Source: Peteryoungia wuzhouensis (lineage in GTDB: Bacteria; Pseudomonadota; Alphaproteobacteria; Rhizobiales; Rhizobiaceae). Taken from it: 64,000 nt of DNA. The stretch spans positions 62,001 to 126,000 of the forward strand of contig NZ_QJRY01000006.1 of the NCBI RefSeq assembly GCF_003205195.1, given 5' to 3'. Both the position numbers and the translations under genes were made by a program. Of the stretch, positions 26,221 through 35,065 are shown piece after piece; within the stretch, counting starts at the first letter, position 1; each line of letters begins with the position of its first letter. The notes beneath the pieces were generated by a model. It searched no databases. It was not told the DNA's origin and was given only the letters and a program-made list of their open reading frames with translations.

Positions 26221-27482
26221 GACAAGAGGTCCCAGGCCTTGAGGAAGAAATCGGGCGCGCCGAAGTTGCCGGACTTGAGCGCCAGCGCCATCGGCTCTGT
26301 CTGCCCGAGGGTCAGCGTCCAGGGCACACCAGGATCGATTTCTGGTCCGATGAACAGTGCAGCGGGCGCCAGCGCCCCGACGACAGCACCGGATGTTTCG
26401 CCGCCGGCGACGATCAGGCGCCGGACTCCGGCAGCCTTGAGACCGAGCGCCGTCTCGGCCAGGAAATGCTCGACCAGCGATCCGGCCCTCTCGCGACCGA
26501 GGGCAGCTTGGGTGGCCTTAACCTCTTCGGGCTCGGCACTCGAGTAGATCAGCGGTGCCCTTGCCGACTGAGCCAACGCCCACGAAAGAGCCTCCTCGAC
26601 CTGGAAACGCCCCTCGGCAATCGCAATCGGGTCGAGCTTGAGCGTCGGACCCCCTGCCTCGATAGCGGTGCGGATCTGAGCACGCGTTGCTTCCGAACAG
26701 GACCCGGCAAGGATCATCGACCGGCCGGGCGGTGCCGTGAAGGCGGACTGGTCGCCGGCAGGTCGCAGAAGTCCAGCGCGGCGGAAATTTTCTGGCAGGC
26801 CAAGCGCGACGCCGGAGCCACCGGTGATCAAGGTCAGTCCTGCTGCAGCCTCGCCGATCACCCTCAGGTCGCTATCCGTCAGCGCATCGACGACCAGGGC
26901 TTGCTCGCCCTTGCCACGCGCCGCCGCGAAGGCCTTGGAAACTGCCGATGGCCCCTGGGCGACCGTCTCGCGGGTCACCAACCCCACCTTCAGCTGCGAT
27001 TGGCCCGCCATCAGGCGAACCAGCGAGCTGTCGGTCATCGGGGTGAGCGGATGATTGCGCATCGGGCTGTCGGACAGCAACTGGTCGCCGACGAAGAGAT
27101 GGCCCTTGTAGATGGTACGGCCGTTCGCCGGAAAGGCCGGGCAGACGATCGTTAAATCCGTGCCGAGTGCCTTCATCAGCGCCTCGGTCACGGGGCCGAT
27201 ATTGCCGGCCGGACTGGAATCGAAGGTCGAGCAGTATTTGAACAGGATTTGTCGTGCGCCGGCCGACTGCAGGAAGGCGAGCGCCTCAAGCGACATGGCG
27301 ACAGCTTCAGTGGCCGGGTTGGTGCGCGACTTCAGGGCGACCACGACAGCGTCGGCGTCTGCAAGATCAAGCCCGGCCGGCGGGACGCCGATCGTCTGGA
27401 TGGTCCGCATGCCCTCCCGCGACAGCATGAGCGCAAGGTCGGTGGCTCCGGTCAGGTCGTCGGCAATGGCGCCCAAAAGCAT
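26217..27482 (-). CDS. otnK: 3-oxo-tetronate kinase (OtnK-like, DUF1537)
   Basis: A 421-residue DUF1537 kinase, longer than the one at 24061-25089. It begins MLLGAIADDLTGATDLALML and carries FKYCSTFDSSPAGNIGPVTE, where OtnK differs from the FKKIDSRLKG motif of the other kinase. ITGGSGVALGLP and VAGGETSGAVVGAL form the ATP-binding C-terminal half. It probably phosphorylates 3-oxo-tetronate at C4. The ATG at 27482 has GGAG six bases upstream. It is followed by overlapping otnC and preceded, 29 bp upstream, by the LacI gene. Confidence 0.88.
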   Translation of the reverse strand: MLLGAIADDLTGATDLALMLSREGMRTIQTIGVPPAGLDLADADAVVVALKSRTNPATEAVAMSLEALAFLQSAGARQILFKYCSTFDSSPAGNIGPVTEALMKALGTDLTIVCPAFPANGRTIYKGHLFVGDQLLSDSPMRNHPLTPMTDSSLVRLMAGQSQLKVGLVTRETVAQGPSAVSKAFAAARGKGEQALVVDALTDSDLRVIGEAAAGLTLITGGSGVALGLPENFRRAGLLRPAGDQSAFTAPPGRSMILAGSCSEATRAQIRTAIEAGGPTLKLDPIAIAEGRFQVEEALSWALAQSARAPLIYSSAEPEEVKATQAALGRERAGSLVEHFLAETALGLKAAGVRRLIVAGGETSGAVVGALAPAALFIGPEIDPGVPWTLTLGQTEPMALALKSGNFGAPDFFLKAWDLLS

Positions 27483-27511
27483 GGCAGTCTCCGGTAAAGG
27501 GGCGGGCGGCG

Positions 27512-28513
27512 TCAGGCCGTCGCGCCGTCGATGATGGCAAATCCGGTGTCGATGATCTCGGGCACGCTCGGTCGCTCGCCCTGGGACAGAAGTGCTTCGA
27601 CGGCCGTCTTGCCGATGTTGAAGCGGTTCGAGCGTACGGTTGAGAGCGGTTTCGGCAGGGCCTGGCCGATCTCCAGTCCGTTGAAGCCGAAGAGCGCGAG
27701 CCGCTCCGGCACCGGGATCCCGGCGGCCAGGCAATGCATGAAGCCGCCAACCGCCATGTCGTCGTTGGAAAAGATGATCGCATCGGCCATTGCGCCATCG
27801 GCCAAGAGCGCAGCCAGCGTATCGCGCCCCGCAATCGTCGAGCTCGGGCCGTCATGAAGCTTCTCGACGGCGAGCGAAAGGCCTGCCTCGGACAGCGCCT
27901 CGCATATGCCGTCATAGCGGGCCCGGGCACGCCGGTCGGCCGTCCAGTCGTGACCGACATAGCCGATCCGGCTGTAGCCCCGACGCACAAGATGCTCGGC
28001 TGTTGCACGGCCAGCGCGGCGATGGGAAAGGCCCACGGCAAGATCGATCGGCGTATCGTCGATGTCCATCAGTTCGGCGATGCGGATCCGGCTGTTTTCC
28101 AGCATCCGGCGCGCAGCGTCTGTGTGTTCGAAGCCGGTTGTGATCAGGGCCGTCGGCTGCCAGGCGAGCAGGGATGAGACGAGTTGCTGCTCCTTGTGGA
28201 GGTCGTAGTCGGTCACACCAATCATCGGCTGGAAAGATGTATCGGCGAGAGCGGCATGAATGCCGCGCAGCACTTCGGGAAAAACGATGTTGGAGAGAGA
28301 GGGCAGGATGACGCCTATGATCAGCGAGGCCGAGGAGGCGAGGGAGCCCGCCGCTCGATTGGGCACATATCCCAACGTATCGATGGCATCGAGCACGCGC
28401 TTGCGGGTCTCCTCCGCAATCGATCCCTTGTTGCGGATGACCCGCGACACGGTGTTCTCGCTGACATTCGCCAGCCGAGCCACATGCGTCAGCGTCGGCG
28501 TCTCCGGCTGCAT
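27512..28513 (-). CDS. LacI family transcriptional regulator of the tetronate module
   Basis: A 333-residue repressor with an N-terminal LacI helix-turn-helix (THVARLANVSENTVSRVIRN, then KRVLDAIDTLGYVPNRAAG hinge) and a type I periplasmic-binding-fold effector domain. The ATG at 28513 follows GAGAGGG; 19 extra upstream codons are not supported. It is the first gene of the otnK-otnC operon and lies divergent from the sugar transporter operon, with two identical operators between them. Confidence 0.93.
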   Translation of the reverse strand: MQPETPTLTHVARLANVSENTVSRVIRNKGSIAEETRKRVLDAIDTLGYVPNRAAGSLASSASLIIGVILPSLSNIVFPEVLRGIHAALADTSFQPMIGVTDYDLHKEQQLVSSLLAWQPTALITTGFEHTDAARRMLENSRIRIAELMDIDDTPIDLAVGLSHRRAGRATAEHLVRRGYSRIGYVGHDWTADRRARARYDGICEALSEAGLSLAVEKLHDGPSSTIAGRDTLAALLADGAMADAIIFSNDDMAVGGFMHCLAAGIPVPERLALFGFNGLEIGQALPKPLSTVRSNRFNIGKTAVEALLSQGERPSVPEIIDTGFAIIDGATA

Positions 28514-28595
28514 CGTTTCCCTCTCCCCACTGCCGCATTGTTCAGTTTCGCAACGGCGGCACCTGATCATGCAGTTTGCAATGGTGTCACAAACT

Positions 28596-28614
28596 TTATC
28601 TCAGCGCTAACATA
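28596..28614. promoter_or_regulatory. LacI operator, copy 1
   Basis: TTATCTCAGCGCTAACATA, centred on AGCGCT as LacI-family operators often are. The exact reverse complement recurs at 28653-28671. It lies 82 bp upstream of the LacI start, so it may serve autoregulation and the otnK-otnC promoter. Confidence 0.8.
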
Positions 28615-28652
28615 TTTCGCTTGATCCTGGCTAGAGGATGTGCTTAAAAAAT

Positions 28653-28677
28653 TATGTTAGCGCTGAGATAAGCGCTT
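28653..28677. promoter_or_regulatory. LacI operator, copy 2, with adjoining AAGCGCTT half-copy
   Basis: 28653-28671 is the perfect 19-bp reverse complement of copy 1, 57 bp away centre to centre. It is followed by the small palindrome AAGCGCTT (28670-28677). The site lies 38 bp upstream of the binding-protein start, so it likely represses the transporter operon. The spacing allows looping. Confidence 0.8.
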
Positions 28678-28709
28678 TCTGGGAGATTTCACTTCGGGAG
28701 GAGTTCACC

Positions 28710-29828
28710 GTGAGAACCTTTAACAAGGCCGCGCTTGCCGCGTCGGCCGCGATGCTCTGCGCCTTCAGCTTCACTTCGGCCGTCCGTGCCGAGGACACCT
28801 ATCGTCCGGAGTGCTTCTCTGCAGCACCCGACAATGCCAAGGTCATCACGTACGAAAAGCGCGACGGCCCCTACAAGGTCGCCTTCGTCAACGGCTTTGC
28901 CGGCAACGACTGGCGCGTGACCGCCATCCAGGGCGCCAAGGCTTGGGCTGCTCGTCCGGAAAACAAGGCAAAGCTGTCAGAATTCACCGTTGTTTCCGTC
29001 GGCAATGACAGCGCTGCCCAGATCGCCGCGATCGACAACTTCATCGCCGCCGGCTACGACGCGATCAGCTTCATCGCTGTCAATCCGACCGCATTTTCGT
29101 CCGTCATCAAGCGCGCTGAACAGGCTGGCACCGTGCTCGTTCCCTTCGACAACGTGCTCGACACTGATGCCATCGTGCAGGTGAACGAAAACCAGTTCGA
29201 ACTCGGCGCGATGAAGGCGGAAGCTGTCGTGCGCGAAATCGAAAAGGCCAAGGGCAAGGTCGAAGGCAGCGTGCTGGAGGTCTCCGGTCTGCCGGGCAAT
29301 GCAACCGATCGTGACAACCATCTCGGCATGCGTTCCGTGCTCGACAAGCATCCGGGCCTCAAGGTCGTCCAGGTGGTCGGCAACTGGGACGCCGGCACCG
29401 TGCAGAAGGTGACTGCAGACGCCATCGCCACCAACGGCAACTTTGACGGCGTCATGGTTCAGGAAGGCACGATTGGTGCACTGAACGCCATGAAGAATGC
29501 CGGTCATCCGGTTGTTCCGATCGGTGGCGATGCCGGCAACGGCGCCCGCAAGCTGATCGCCGAAGGCAAGTATCCGGGCGTGACTGCGGCCCAGGCGCCG
29601 GTCATGTCCGCCGTCGCACTCGAAGCCGCCGTCTCGCTGCTCGAAGGCAATGCCCTGCCGCAGAAGGTCTTCCTGCCGATCCCGAACAAGGACAATGCTG
29701 AGCTGAAGGAAGGTACCGACTACTTCCCGAACCTGCCGGACACGTTCTACACGACGACAGGCTACGCGAACTGCTTCCCGGTCTTCACACCGGAAGAACT
29801 GCTCGGCCAGACCCCCGATAACACCTGA
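28710..29828 (+). CDS. Sugar ABC transporter substrate-binding protein (type I)
   Basis: A 372-residue periplasmic binding protein of the ribose/YtfQ type. The signal peptide is MRTFNKAALAASAAMLCAF followed by SAVRAED. The core YKVAFVNGFAGNDWRVTAIQ and the later VMVQEGTIGALNAMKNAGHP are typical. Start is GTG, with GGGAGGA seven bases upstream; an ATG 72 bases earlier overlaps the operators and lacks a site. The likely ligand is a tetronate such as L-threonate, judged from the operon's enzymes. Confidence 0.93.
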   Translation: MRTFNKAALAASAAMLCAFSFTSAVRAEDTYRPECFSAAPDNAKVITYEKRDGPYKVAFVNGFAGNDWRVTAIQGAKAWAARPENKAKLSEFTVVSVGNDSAAQIAAIDNFIAAGYDAISFIAVNPTAFSSVIKRAEQAGTVLVPFDNVLDTDAIVQVNENQFELGAMKAEAVVREIEKAKGKVEGSVLEVSGLPGNATDRDNHLGMRSVLDKHPGLKVVQVVGNWDAGTVQKVTADAIATNGNFDGVMVQEGTIGALNAMKNAGHPVVPIGGDAGNGARKLIAEGKYPGVTAAQAPVMSAVALEAAVSLLEGNALPQKVFLPIPNKDNAELKEGTDYFPNLPDTFYTTTGYANCFPVFTPEELLGQTPDNT

Positions 29829-29836
29829 TCCTCCCA

Positions 29837-29881
29837 GTCGGACGGCGGTGCCTGATACCTCATAGGGCGCCGCCGCCCGAC
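29837..29881 (+). promoter_or_regulatory. GC-rich hairpin after the sugar-binding-protein gene
   Basis: GTCGG-A-CGGCGG-TGCC pairs with GGCG-CCGCCG-C-CCGAC across a 13-nt loop, starting 8 bp after the stop codon. It sits between the binding-protein and ATPase genes, where it likely raises binding-protein mRNA stability relative to the rest of the operon. Confidence 0.6.
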
Positions 29882-29901
29882 CCCTACCAGGACATGCCAG
29901 A

Positions 29902-31422
29902 ATGACGACAGCTCCACTGATCGAGCTATCGGGGATTTCCAAATCCTATGGGCCGATCCAGGCCCTGAAGACGATCGATTTCTCCGCCCGGCCGGGCTCC
30001 GTGCACGCCATTCTTGGCGAAAACGGCGCCGGCAAGTCGACCCTGATGAAACTGCTTTCCGGGGCCATCCAGCCGACGACGGGCGAGATCCGCCTCGAAG
30101 GTCGCTCCATCCGGTTTTCCGGAACGCGCCAGGCCTCGGCCGCCGGTATCGTCTGCATGTTCCAGGAGTTGTCGCTGCTGCCGACACTCTCCGTCGGCGA
30201 CAACATCACTCTTGCCCGCCCGCAGACGCGGCTCGGCTTCATGCTGGCCAGGGCTTATGAAGAAGCACGCGCGGCGCTCGACCTCATTGGTGCCGAGAGC
30301 ATTTCCCTCGATACGCCGGTTGAAGAACTGTCGCTCGCCGATCGGCAGCGGGTGGAGATCGCCAAGGCGCTCTATCAGAAGCCACGGCTTCTCATCCTTG
30401 ACGAGGCGACATCTGCACTCGGCGCCTCAGCCGTCGAAAAGGTGTTCACGGTTATTCGCAAGCTGCGCGACGAGGGGTGTTGCATCCTCTTCATTTCCCA
30501 TCGGTTTCACGAGGTCGAGGCACTCGCCGACACGATCTCGGTCTTCCGTGCCGGGCAGCATGTCCGCACGTTCCCGGCTGGCAGCCTGGACAACCAGAGC
30601 ATCGTTTCACTGATGATCGGTGAGACCATGGATCGCCTCTTCCCACCGCCACGCCCGGCGGTGTCGGCAAGTCTTGCTCCGCTTCTCTCCGTCAAGGACT
30701 TGTCCTTCCCCGGAGAATTGTTCGATGTCAGCTTCACCGTAAGGCCCGGTGAGATCTATGGTCTCGGCGGCCTGGAAGGGCAGGGCCAGCAGCGTGTTCT
30801 CGAAGCGATCTTCGGCACGCTGTCGGGCGTCGGTGGCTCCATCGAACTTGCTGGAAAGCCCTACGAGAGCCGCTCGCCGCATCGATCGAAGTCGCCGGAT
30901 ATCGGCATCGCGCTGGTACCCGAGGACCGCAAGACAGAAGGCATGATTCAGCCGCTCTCGATATCCGATAACATGCGGCTTGCCGGCATCGGACTTCACG
31001 CAGACGGCGAAGCGCTGGACGCCCGCTGCCTCGCCCTTCTTGAGCGGCTTGAGTTGACCTATGGCCAGCTCTCCGATCCCGTCATGTCGCTGTCGGGTGG
31101 CAACCAGCAGAAGGTGCTGCTTGCCAAATGGCTGGCGCTTGGCCCACGCTGCCTGCTGCTGCTCGATCCGACCCGCGGCATCGACGTCAAGACCAAGGCA
31201 CAGATCTACCGCCTGCTCACCGACCTTGCCGGACAGGGCATCGCCATCGTCATGCAATCGACGGACTATGAGGAGCTTGTGCATCTCTGCGACCGGGTCG
31301 CGGTCTTCTATCGCGGCCGGATTGCCCGCGAACTGAGCGGAGGCACGCTGACGCCTGAAAACCTGATTTCAGCGGCCATGGGCCTCAGCACTGCCACACC
31401 CGCGCCGGAGACCGTGTCATGA
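29902..31422 (+). CDS. Sugar ABC transporter ATP-binding protein (RbsA-type)
   Basis: A 506-residue double ATPase typical of carbohydrate importers. The N-half has Walker A GENGAGKST and Walker B LLILDEATSAL. In the signature region SLADRQRVEIAKAL the N-half is degenerate. The C-half has LSGGNQQKVLLAKWLA and LLLLDPTRGIDV. Overlaps the following permease gene by ATGA. Confidence 0.93.
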   Translation: MTTAPLIELSGISKSYGPIQALKTIDFSARPGSVHAILGENGAGKSTLMKLLSGAIQPTTGEIRLEGRSIRFSGTRQASAAGIVCMFQELSLLPTLSVGDNITLARPQTRLGFMLARAYEEARAALDLIGAESISLDTPVEELSLADRQRVEIAKALYQKPRLLILDEATSALGASAVEKVFTVIRKLRDEGCCILFISHRFHEVEALADTISVFRAGQHVRTFPAGSLDNQSIVSLMIGETMDRLFPPPRPAVSASLAPLLSVKDLSFPGELFDVSFTVRPGEIYGLGGLEGQGQQRVLEAIFGTLSGVGGSIELAGKPYESRSPHRSKSPDIGIALVPEDRKTEGMIQPLSISDNMRLAGIGLHADGEALDARCLALLERLELTYGQLSDPVMSLSGGNQQKVLLAKWLALGPRCLLLLDPTRGIDVKTKAQIYRLLTDLAGQGIAIVMQSTDYEELVHLCDRVAVFYRGRIARELSGGTLTPENLISAAMGLSTATPAPETVS

Positions 31423-32387
31423 CCGCGCTCTACATCCGACGCAACCTGCGCGTCATTGTCCCGACCATCGCCTTCATCGCACTCTTTGTGCTCTACATCG
31501 CCACCCATCCGCGCGGTCTTTCCACCTATGTGCTGACGATCTGGTCCAACCAGTCTGCGCTCCTGGTCTTTGCCGCCTTCGCCCAGTTCTTCGTCGTTCT
31601 TGTCCGCGGCATCGATCTCTCTGTCGGCGCGGTGGTGGCACTCACCAACGTCACGGCTTCCTTCGTACTGGCCGGCGACGGTGGATCGCTTGTCTTCGGC
31701 ATGGCTGCCGTGCTCCTGGTCGGCATGGCCTGCGGGCTCTTCACTGGGCTGTTTGTCTGTTTCGGCAACGTGCCGCCGATCGTTGCAACGCTGGCCACAG
31801 GGGCCATCTATTCCGGCATCGCGCTTTATCTGCGGCCCACGCCAGGCGGCGGTGTGAATTCGGAACTCTCCGATGCCTTCACCTATGCCATCGGTCCGGT
31901 TCCCACCTCGCTTCTGCTGATCATCGCGACAGTGCTGATCATCACCATCGTGCTGCGAAAGACGAGTTTCGGCATGGCGTTGAAGGCGCTCGGGGCAAAT
32001 GAGCACTCCGCCCAGTTGACCGGCATCAACACGACGTCGATGCGCATCTCGGCCCACGTGCTCGGAGGTCTTATGGCCGGAATGGCCGGCCTTTATGTCT
32101 CGATGGTCACCATGACAGGGGATGCCGGCATCGGCCCGACCTATACGCTGAATTCGATCGCAGCGATCGTGCTTGGCGGCGTTTCGCTTGCCGGAGGCAT
32201 CGGCACGGCAATCGGCGTCGCGGTCGGTGCCATGCTTCTGAAGACCGTCGCTTCACTGATGTTCTTCTCCGGCCTTCCTCCTCTCGCCCAGCCTTTCTTC
32301 GAGGGGCTGATCCTTGCGCTCGCGATCGCCTTCGGTTCCATCGGCGTGCTGCGCGTTCGCAACAAACTGAAGTTGTTCGCCCAATGA
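31419..32387 (+). CDS. Sugar ABC transporter permease 1 (RbsC-type)
   Basis: A 322-residue inner-membrane permease of the BPD_transp_2 family, with roughly eight to ten hydrophobic segments. RGIDLSVGAVVALTNV and LKALGANEHSAQLTGINTT are family signatures. Overlaps both neighbours by four bases and works with permease 2 as a heterodimer. Confidence 0.92.
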   Translation: MTALYIRRNLRVIVPTIAFIALFVLYIATHPRGLSTYVLTIWSNQSALLVFAAFAQFFVVLVRGIDLSVGAVVALTNVTASFVLAGDGGSLVFGMAAVLLVGMACGLFTGLFVCFGNVPPIVATLATGAIYSGIALYLRPTPGGGVNSELSDAFTYAIGPVPTSLLLIIATVLIITIVLRKTSFGMALKALGANEHSAQLTGINTTSMRISAHVLGGLMAGMAGLYVSMVTMTGDAGIGPTYTLNSIAAIVLGGVSLAGGIGTAIGVAVGAMLLKTVASLMFFSGLPPLAQPFFEGLILALAIAFGSIGVLRVRNKLKLFAQ

Positions 32388-33358
32388 CCGACCGTGCGCT
32401 TTCAAGGCCATCCAGGCCGAGCCTACCCGTCGATCCGGCTGTCCTCGTCGTCGCAATCGGCTGCGGTCTTTTGCTCGCCGTAGGCGGGATCATCCTGCCG
32501 GCATTTTTGACCGCAGGTTACCTGCTGCAGCAATTGCAGATCGCCTCCTTCCTCGGCATCATCGCCGCCGGCGCCACGCTTGTGATCCTGCTCGGGCATA
32601 TCGACCTCTCGGTGCCGGCAGCGATTACCTCGATCGCCATCGTGACAACGACGATTGCCGGCTCGCAGGACCCTGCACTGGCCACGCTGGCCATCCCCAT
32701 CGGCCTCCTCACCGGTGCCCTGATTGGCCTGATCAACGGCATTGGCGTTGCCTTCCTGCGATTGCCGTCAATGGTCTGGACACTGGCGATGAACTCGATG
32801 TTGATCGGCTCCGTGGTCTTCTTTACCGGTGGCTTCAAGCCGCGCGGACTTGCCCCTCCGCTCTCCATCACCTTGTCGCTGGAGCGCAGTTTTGGCATCC
32901 CCAACGCCTTTCTGTTCTGGCTGGCGGTCATGGTGGCCATGGCTTATCTCCTGCACCGGACCGTCTACGGCAAGTATCTGATTGCCATGGGTAATTCGGA
33001 AAGGGCCGTCTACCTCTCCGGTATCCGCGTGCGGCTTGTCACCACGCTCACCTTCGTGGTCGCCGGCGTCTTTACCGCGATCGGCGCGATCCTGCTCGCC
33101 GGTTATGCAAACCAGGCCTATCAGGGCATGGGCGACCCCTATATGCTCCCAGTGATTACCGCCGTGGTCATCGGGGGCACGTCGATCATGGGCGGGCAGG
33201 GTGGTTATGGTGGCACGATCGTCGGTGCCATCTTCATCACCTTGCTGTCCTCGATCCTCTCGGTGCTGCAGATGCCTGAAGCCTTTCGGCAGATCGTCTT
33301 CGGTGCCATCATTCTGGCCATGCTTTTGATCCGTGGCTACAAAAGGAGCTTTCGCTGA
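32384..33358 (+). CDS. Sugar ABC transporter permease 2 (RbsC-type)
   Basis: A 324-residue inner-membrane permease of the same family. It shows GHIDLSVPAAITSIAIV and YLIAMGNSERAVYLSGIRV in the equivalent positions. Its stop overlaps the start of the dehydrogenase gene (TGATG), tying transport to catabolism. Confidence 0.92.
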   Translation: MTDRALSRPSRPSLPVDPAVLVVAIGCGLLLAVGGIILPAFLTAGYLLQQLQIASFLGIIAAGATLVILLGHIDLSVPAAITSIAIVTTTIAGSQDPALATLAIPIGLLTGALIGLINGIGVAFLRLPSMVWTLAMNSMLIGSVVFFTGGFKPRGLAPPLSITLSLERSFGIPNAFLFWLAVMVAMAYLLHRTVYGKYLIAMGNSERAVYLSGIRVRLVTTLTFVVAGVFTAIGAILLAGYANQAYQGMGDPYMLPVITAVVIGGTSIMGGQGGYGGTIVGAIFITLLSSILSVLQMPEAFRQIVFGAIILAMLLIRGYKRSFR

Positions 33359-34272
33359 TGTCTCATCATTCGTCCGTCGCCGTGGTCGGCCTCGGTTCCA
33401 TGGGCCTCGGTATGGCCCGCTCATTGCTGAGGGCCGGACATGCCGTGCGGGGATATGACATCAGTGCCGACGCCCTGAAAGCGCTCGAGGCGGCCGGCGG
33501 CAATGCGTCCAGCAATCCCGGTGATGCTGCGATCAGCGCCGATGTCGCCGTCATCGTGGTGGTGAACGCCGCGCAGACGGAAACGGTGCTCTTCGGCGAA
33601 AACGGCGTGGTCGCCGCCATGAAACCGGGTGGCGTCGTGATCGCCTGCGCAACGATCTCGCCGGCCGAAGCGAAGCGCTTTGCCGCCCGTGTCGAGGAAG
33701 CTGGCCTGCTTTATGTGGACGGCCCGATCAGTGGCGGCTCGAAAAAGGCCGAAGCCGGACAATTGACCTTCATGGCCTCAGGCTCATCTGATGCTTTCGC
33801 TGCCGCCCGTTCGGCGCTCGATGCCATGGCCGGCACGGTCTACGAACTCGGTGACCAGCCGGGCATCGGCTCCTCCTTCAAGATCGTCAACCAGCTGCTG
33901 GCCGGCGTGCACATCGCCGCCGCCTGCGAGGCGATCACCTTCGCCAAGAGCATGGATCTCGATATTTCCCGCGTCTTCGACGTCATCACCAAATCTGCCG
34001 GCAACAGCTGGATGTTCGAAAACCGCATCCCGCATGTACTGGAAGGAGACTACACGCCGCACAGCGCGGTCGCGATCTTCACCAAGGATCTCGGCATCGT
34101 CTCGGATATCGGCCGCCAGTCGAAATTTCCTCTGCCGATCGCCAGTGCAGCGCTTCAGCTCTTCATCATGACCGAAGCCGCCGGCATGGGCCGCGACGAC
34201 GATAGCTCGGTCGCCCGCCTGCTGGCGAAAGTCGCTGGCCTCAAACTGCCGGGCATGGAGGACGAGGACTGA
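33358..34272 (+). CDS. ltnD: L-threonate dehydrogenase-like protein (beta-hydroxyacid dehydrogenase family)
   Basis: A 304-residue NAD(P)-dependent dehydrogenase. The Rossmann motif GLGSMGLGMA is at residues 11-20, the substrate motif DGPISGGSKKAEAGQLT at 121-137 and the catalytic lysine is Lys175 (GSSFKIVNQLL). LtnD oxidizes L-threonate to 2-oxo-tetronate in clusters with otnI, otnK and otnC (established knowledge). All three partners are present here, which is why this symbol is preferred over glxR or garR relatives. The next gene starts 1 bp after its stop. Confidence 0.82.
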   Translation: MSHHSSVAVVGLGSMGLGMARSLLRAGHAVRGYDISADALKALEAAGGNASSNPGDAAISADVAVIVVVNAAQTETVLFGENGVVAAMKPGGVVIACATISPAEAKRFAARVEEAGLLYVDGPISGGSKKAEAGQLTFMASGSSDAFAAARSALDAMAGTVYELGDQPGIGSSFKIVNQLLAGVHIAAACEAITFAKSMDLDISRVFDVITKSAGNSWMFENRIPHVLEGDYTPHSAVAIFTKDLGIVSDIGRQSKFPLPIASAALQLFIMTEAAGMGRDDDSSVARLLAKVAGLKLPGMEDED

Positions 34273-34273
34273 C

Positions 34274-35041
34274 ATGCCGAAATTCGCCGCCAACCTGTCG
34301 ATGATGTTCAACGAGGTGCCCTTCCTCGATCGTTTCGCGGCCGCAGCGGAGAGCGGCTTCAAGGCGGTGGAATATCTCTTTCCTTATGACAATCCGGCCG
34401 AGATCGTCGCCGAGCGGCTGCAAGCAGCTGGCCTTGCCCAGGCGCTGTTCAACATGCCGCCCGGAGACTGGGCGGCCGGCGAACGCGGCATGGCAGCGCT
34501 GCCGGGACGCGAAGCCGATTTCGCATCCGCGCTGGATACGGCCATCGCCTATGCGAAGGTGATCGGCACGCCGCTCCTGCATATGATGGCCGGTCTGGCG
34601 CCAGCATCCGATTCGCAAGCCATCGCAACCTATCGCGAAAACCTGCAGCGTGCTGCTGACCGCACGGGCGAGGCCGGTATCGGGCTCGTCATCGAGCCGA
34701 TCAACGGCCGCGACATGCCGGGCTACTTCCTCAACGATTTCAACCGCGCTCTGGACTTCATCGCCGAGGTCGACGCACCGCATGTGAAATTGCAGTACGA
34801 CGTGTACCACCGGCAGATCCTGCATGGCGACGTGATCATGTCGCTCCGGCAGATGGCGCCGATCATCGGTCATATCCAGATCGCCTCGGTGCCCGATCGC
34901 CACGAACCGCTCACCGGTGAACTCGACGACCGCAGGATCTTCGCGGAGATCGATGCGATCGGCTACCAGGGTTATGTGGGCTGCGAATATCGCCCGGCCG
35001 CCGGCACCCGCGAGGGGCTGGGCTGGATGTCAAAAGTTTGA
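34274..35041 (+). CDS. otnI: 2-oxo-tetronate isomerase (OtnI-like, hydroxypyruvate isomerase family)
   Basis: A 255-residue TIM-barrel sugar isomerase. The start MPKFAANLSMMFNEVPFLDR is characteristic of the Hyi/OtnI family. Metal-site residues are suggested in GLVIEPINGRDMPGYFL, VKLQYDVYHRQ and GYVGCEYRP. OtnI converts 2-oxo- to 3-oxo-tetronate, the substrate of OtnK (established knowledge). Hydroxypyruvate isomerase is the close alternative, but the OtnK/OtnC/LtnD context favours OtnI. Confidence 0.85.
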   Translation: MPKFAANLSMMFNEVPFLDRFAAAAESGFKAVEYLFPYDNPAEIVAERLQAAGLAQALFNMPPGDWAAGERGMAALPGREADFASALDTAIAYAKVIGTPLLHMMAGLAPASDSQAIATYRENLQRAADRTGEAGIGLVIEPINGRDMPGYFLNDFNRALDFIAEVDAPHVKLQYDVYHRQILHGDVIMSLRQMAPIIGHIQIASVPDRHEPLTGELDDRRIFAEIDAIGYQGYVGCEYRPAAGTREGLGWMSKV

Positions 35042-35065
35042 TCGCATCAGGGGAGCTTGGGCTGC

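Noticed and set aside
28638..28709. ATG start 24 codons upstream for the sugar-binding protein
   Set aside because: The added residues overlap the LacI operator and precede the signal peptide; the GTG at 28710 has an ideal GGGAGGA site and a normal signal peptide.
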